Assembly: GCA_035263705.1 (NCBI GenBank)
Contig: DATFRA010000148.1
Coordinates: 1-15,236 of the forward strand
DNA length: 15,236 nucleotides
Reading direction: 5' to 3'
Source: DASZHJ01 sp035263705
GTDB lineage: Bacteria > Pseudomonadota > Alphaproteobacteria > ATCC43930 > CGMCC-115725
The notes beneath the pieces are model-generated. The model did no database searches and was not told the DNA's origin. It worked only from the letters and a program-made list of their open reading frames with translations. The position numbers and the translations under genes were made by a program. Positions 13,800-15,236 of this stretch are shown here, one piece after another. Numbering within the stretch: the first letter of the stretch is position 1; the number at the start of each line of letters is the position of its first letter.

Positions 13800-14936
13800 T
13801 CAGTCCAGCGTCTGCCGGTAGCGCTTGAGCGCGATCGCGCTCGCCACCGCGAGGAAGATCAGCATCGGCCAGATCTCGGGCGCGATATCCGGGAGCATGC
13901 TGCCCTTGAGCATGATGCCTCGCACGATGCGCAGCATGTGGGTCAAGGGCAGCGCCTCGCCCAGCACCTGTGCCCATTCGGGCATGCCGCGGAACGGGAA
14001 CAGGAAACCCGAGAGTAGCATCGAGGGCAGGAAGAAGAACACGCCCATCTGCATCGCTTGCATCTGGCTCTGCGCCAGCGTCGAGAAGGTGAAGCCGACC
14101 GCGAGGTTCGCCGCGATGAAGACCACCAGCGAAAGCGAGAGCAGCACCAGGCTGCCGAGCATTGGCACGCCGAACAGCAGCTCCGCCGCGCCCACGATCA
14201 CGACCACCTGGATGTAGCCGATCACGATGAAGGGCGCGATCTTGCCGAGCATCACCTCGAGTGGCCGCGCCGTGGTGGCGAGCAGGCTCTCCATGGTGCC
14301 GCGCTCGCGCTCGCGCGTCACCGCGATCGCCGTCATCATCACCAGGGTCATGGTGAGGATGGTGCCGATCAGCCCCGGCACGATGTTGTACTCGGTGGCG
14401 CCCTCGGGGTTGTAGCGGTTGTGGATGCGGATCTCGAAGGGCGCGGGCTTGCCCGCGAGCGGGGCCAGCGGCCCTGTCAGGTCGTGCCTCAGCGCGGACG
14501 TGTTGAGCTGAGCGAGCGCCGCGACGGCGTTCCCGGTGGCGACGGGATCGGTTGCGTCCGCCTCCACCAGCATCACCGGCCGCTCGCCGCGCACCAGCTT
14601 GCGCGAGAAATCCTCGGGGATGATCACCACGAACTGCACGTCGCCACGCGTGATCATGGTGTCGGCCTCCGCCTCGGTCGCGGGCTGCGCCGTCACCTTG
14701 AAATAGTCGGAATTCTGCAAGGCCGCGACGATGCTGCGCGACATCTCGCTGTTGTCGACGGAGACCACGGCGGTCGGCAGGTAGTGCGGATCCGAGTTGA
14801 TCGCATAGCCAAACAGAATCAACTGGATGATCGGCACGCCCACCATCATCGCGAAGGTGAGCCGGTCGCGGAAGGCCTGGATGAACTCCTTGACCAGGAG
14901 TGCCCGGAAGCGCGCGAGCGAGAACCGGCCGCTCAT
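13800..14936 (-). CDS. ABC-2 family exporter permease
   Basis: Inner-membrane permease of an ABC exporter, 378 residues, in the YhhJ/YbhR/YbhS style. One membrane segment near the N-terminus (about 28-47, MMVGVPIIQLILFGYAIN) follows a basic cytoplasmic start (LARFRALLVKEFIQAFRDR). A large extracytoplasmic domain follows (about 50-180, with VVSVDNSEMSRSIV and VQFVVIIPEDFSRKL). Five more hydrophobic segments lie between about 185 and 370, including SMLLSGFLFPFRGMP and the RERERGTMESLLATTARP loop common to the family. The start overlaps the stop of the ATPase gene as ATGA, so the two are translationally coupled. Relatives often work with a HlyD-type adaptor and export drugs or other compounds, but the substrate here cannot be read. 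No adaptor gene lies within the window. Confidence 0.93.
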   Translation of the reverse strand: MSGRFSLARFRALLVKEFIQAFRDRLTFAMMVGVPIIQLILFGYAINSDPHYLPTAVVSVDNSEMSRSIVAALQNSDYFKVTAQPATEAEADTMITRGDVQFVVIIPEDFSRKLVRGERPVMLVEADATDPVATGNAVAALAQLNTSALRHDLTGPLAPLAGKPAPFEIRIHNRYNPEGATEYNIVPGLIGTILTMTLVMMTAIAVTRERERGTMESLLATTARPLEVMLGKIAPFIVIGYIQVVVIVGAAELLFGVPMLGSLVLLSLSLVVFIAANLAVGFTFSTLAQSQMQAMQMGVFFFLPSMLLSGFLFPFRGMPEWAQVLGEALPLTHMLRIVRGIMLKGSMLPDIAPEIWPMLIFLAVASAIALKRYRQTLD

Positions 14937-15236
14937 CGCGGCGCCTCAGCGTTGGCGACGTCCATGGTGTGGATGAACACGTCCTCGAGGCTGGGCTGCA
15001 CACGCTCGATCTCGACGCCGGCCTCGCCCTCGATCCCCGCGAGGCTCTTCTCGATGAGCGCCGCGTCGACGCCGCTCACGTGGAGCTCTGCGCCGAAGAG
15101 CGCCGCTGTCTCGACGCCGGGCAGCGCCTTGACCCGCGGCATCAGCCGGTCGACCGCGACGCCCCGGATCCGCCAGGCCGCAATCCCCGCGGCGTGCACG
15201 ACCTCCGCCACCGTGCCATGCGCGAGCAGCCGCCCC
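14933..15236 (-). CDS. ABC transporter ATP-binding protein, C-terminal part (gene continues beyond the window)
   Basis: Only the last roughly 100 residues are present; the 5' end and the nucleotide-binding core (Walker A, signature, Walker B) lie past the right edge. The visible frame opens with GRLLAHGTVAEVV, the stretch that normally follows the H-loop in exporter ATPases. It continues as the small C-terminal domain ending PSLEDVFIHTM, typical of ATPases paired with ABC-2 permeases. The stop overlaps the permease start by four bases. The frame is open to the last base, so a start near 15211 would be an artefact. Whether the full protein has one or two ATPase modules cannot be seen. Confidence 0.88.
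   Translation of the reverse strand, partial: GRLLAHGTVAEVVHAAGIAAWRIRGVAVDRLMPRVKALPGVETAALFGAELHVSGVDAALIEKSLAGIEGEAGVEIERVQPSLEDVFIHTMDVANAEAPR

Noticed and set aside
1..15236. tRNA or rRNA genes, CRISPR array, prophage, transposase or toxin-antitoxin pair
   Set aside because: No cloverleaf, regularly spaced direct repeats, integrase or transposase motif, or paired small genes were seen on either strand.

Overview
The window is GC-rich, densely coded bacterial chromosome. Class II DAHP synthase, a short zinc-less second-type GluRS, a plant/cyanobacterial-type glutathione reductase, PleC/DivJ-like histidine kinases and several dispersed intergenic palindromes together suggest an alphaproteobacterium, probably near Rhizobiales or Rhodospirillales. 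This is inferred from protein style, not from a marker gene. I see no rRNA, tRNA, CRISPR array, phage gene or transposase.

Layout. Positions 3-9971 are all on the minus strand, so they read right to left: ndh (type II NADH dehydrogenase), a DUF2272 lipoprotein, a 59-residue membrane protein, aroG (class II DAHP synthase), pncB (nicotinate phosphoribosyltransferase, overlapping aroG by 17 bases), a CBS-domain histidine kinase, nadE (glutamine-dependent NAD synthetase) and gltX (glutamyl-tRNA synthetase). Divergent from ndh, on the plus strand, is a membrane histidine kinase at 10112-11482. Its stop overlaps the stop of the convergent gor gene (glutathione reductase, minus strand). An RluA-family pseudouridine synthase follows on the plus strand. 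The right edge holds an ABC-2 exporter on the minus strand: a complete permease and the C-terminal end of its ATPase, whose gene runs out of the window.

How the genes work together. Pyridine-nucleotide metabolism recurs. PncB makes nicotinate mononucleotide from nicotinate, NadE performs the last amidation to NAD, Ndh reoxidises NADH into the quinone pool, and Gor uses NADPH. A soluble kinase with a CBS pair, a fold that often binds adenine nucleotides, lies between pncB and nadE. Neither kinase has a response regulator in the window. The other genes (aroG, gltX, the pseudouridine synthase) are housekeeping.

The most unusual content is repetitive. At least four unrelated palindromic repeat families, plus an AGCTAA-rich inverted repeat, occupy five of the gaps. 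One of them appears to have landed in frame inside the signal peptide of the DUF2272 lipoprotein. Another has two arms that differ by paired, compensatory base changes, which is direct evidence of a conserved hairpin. I did not find a convincing new multi-gene system. The best leads are the in-frame palindrome, the CBS kinase between NAD genes, and the unrecognised 59-residue membrane protein.
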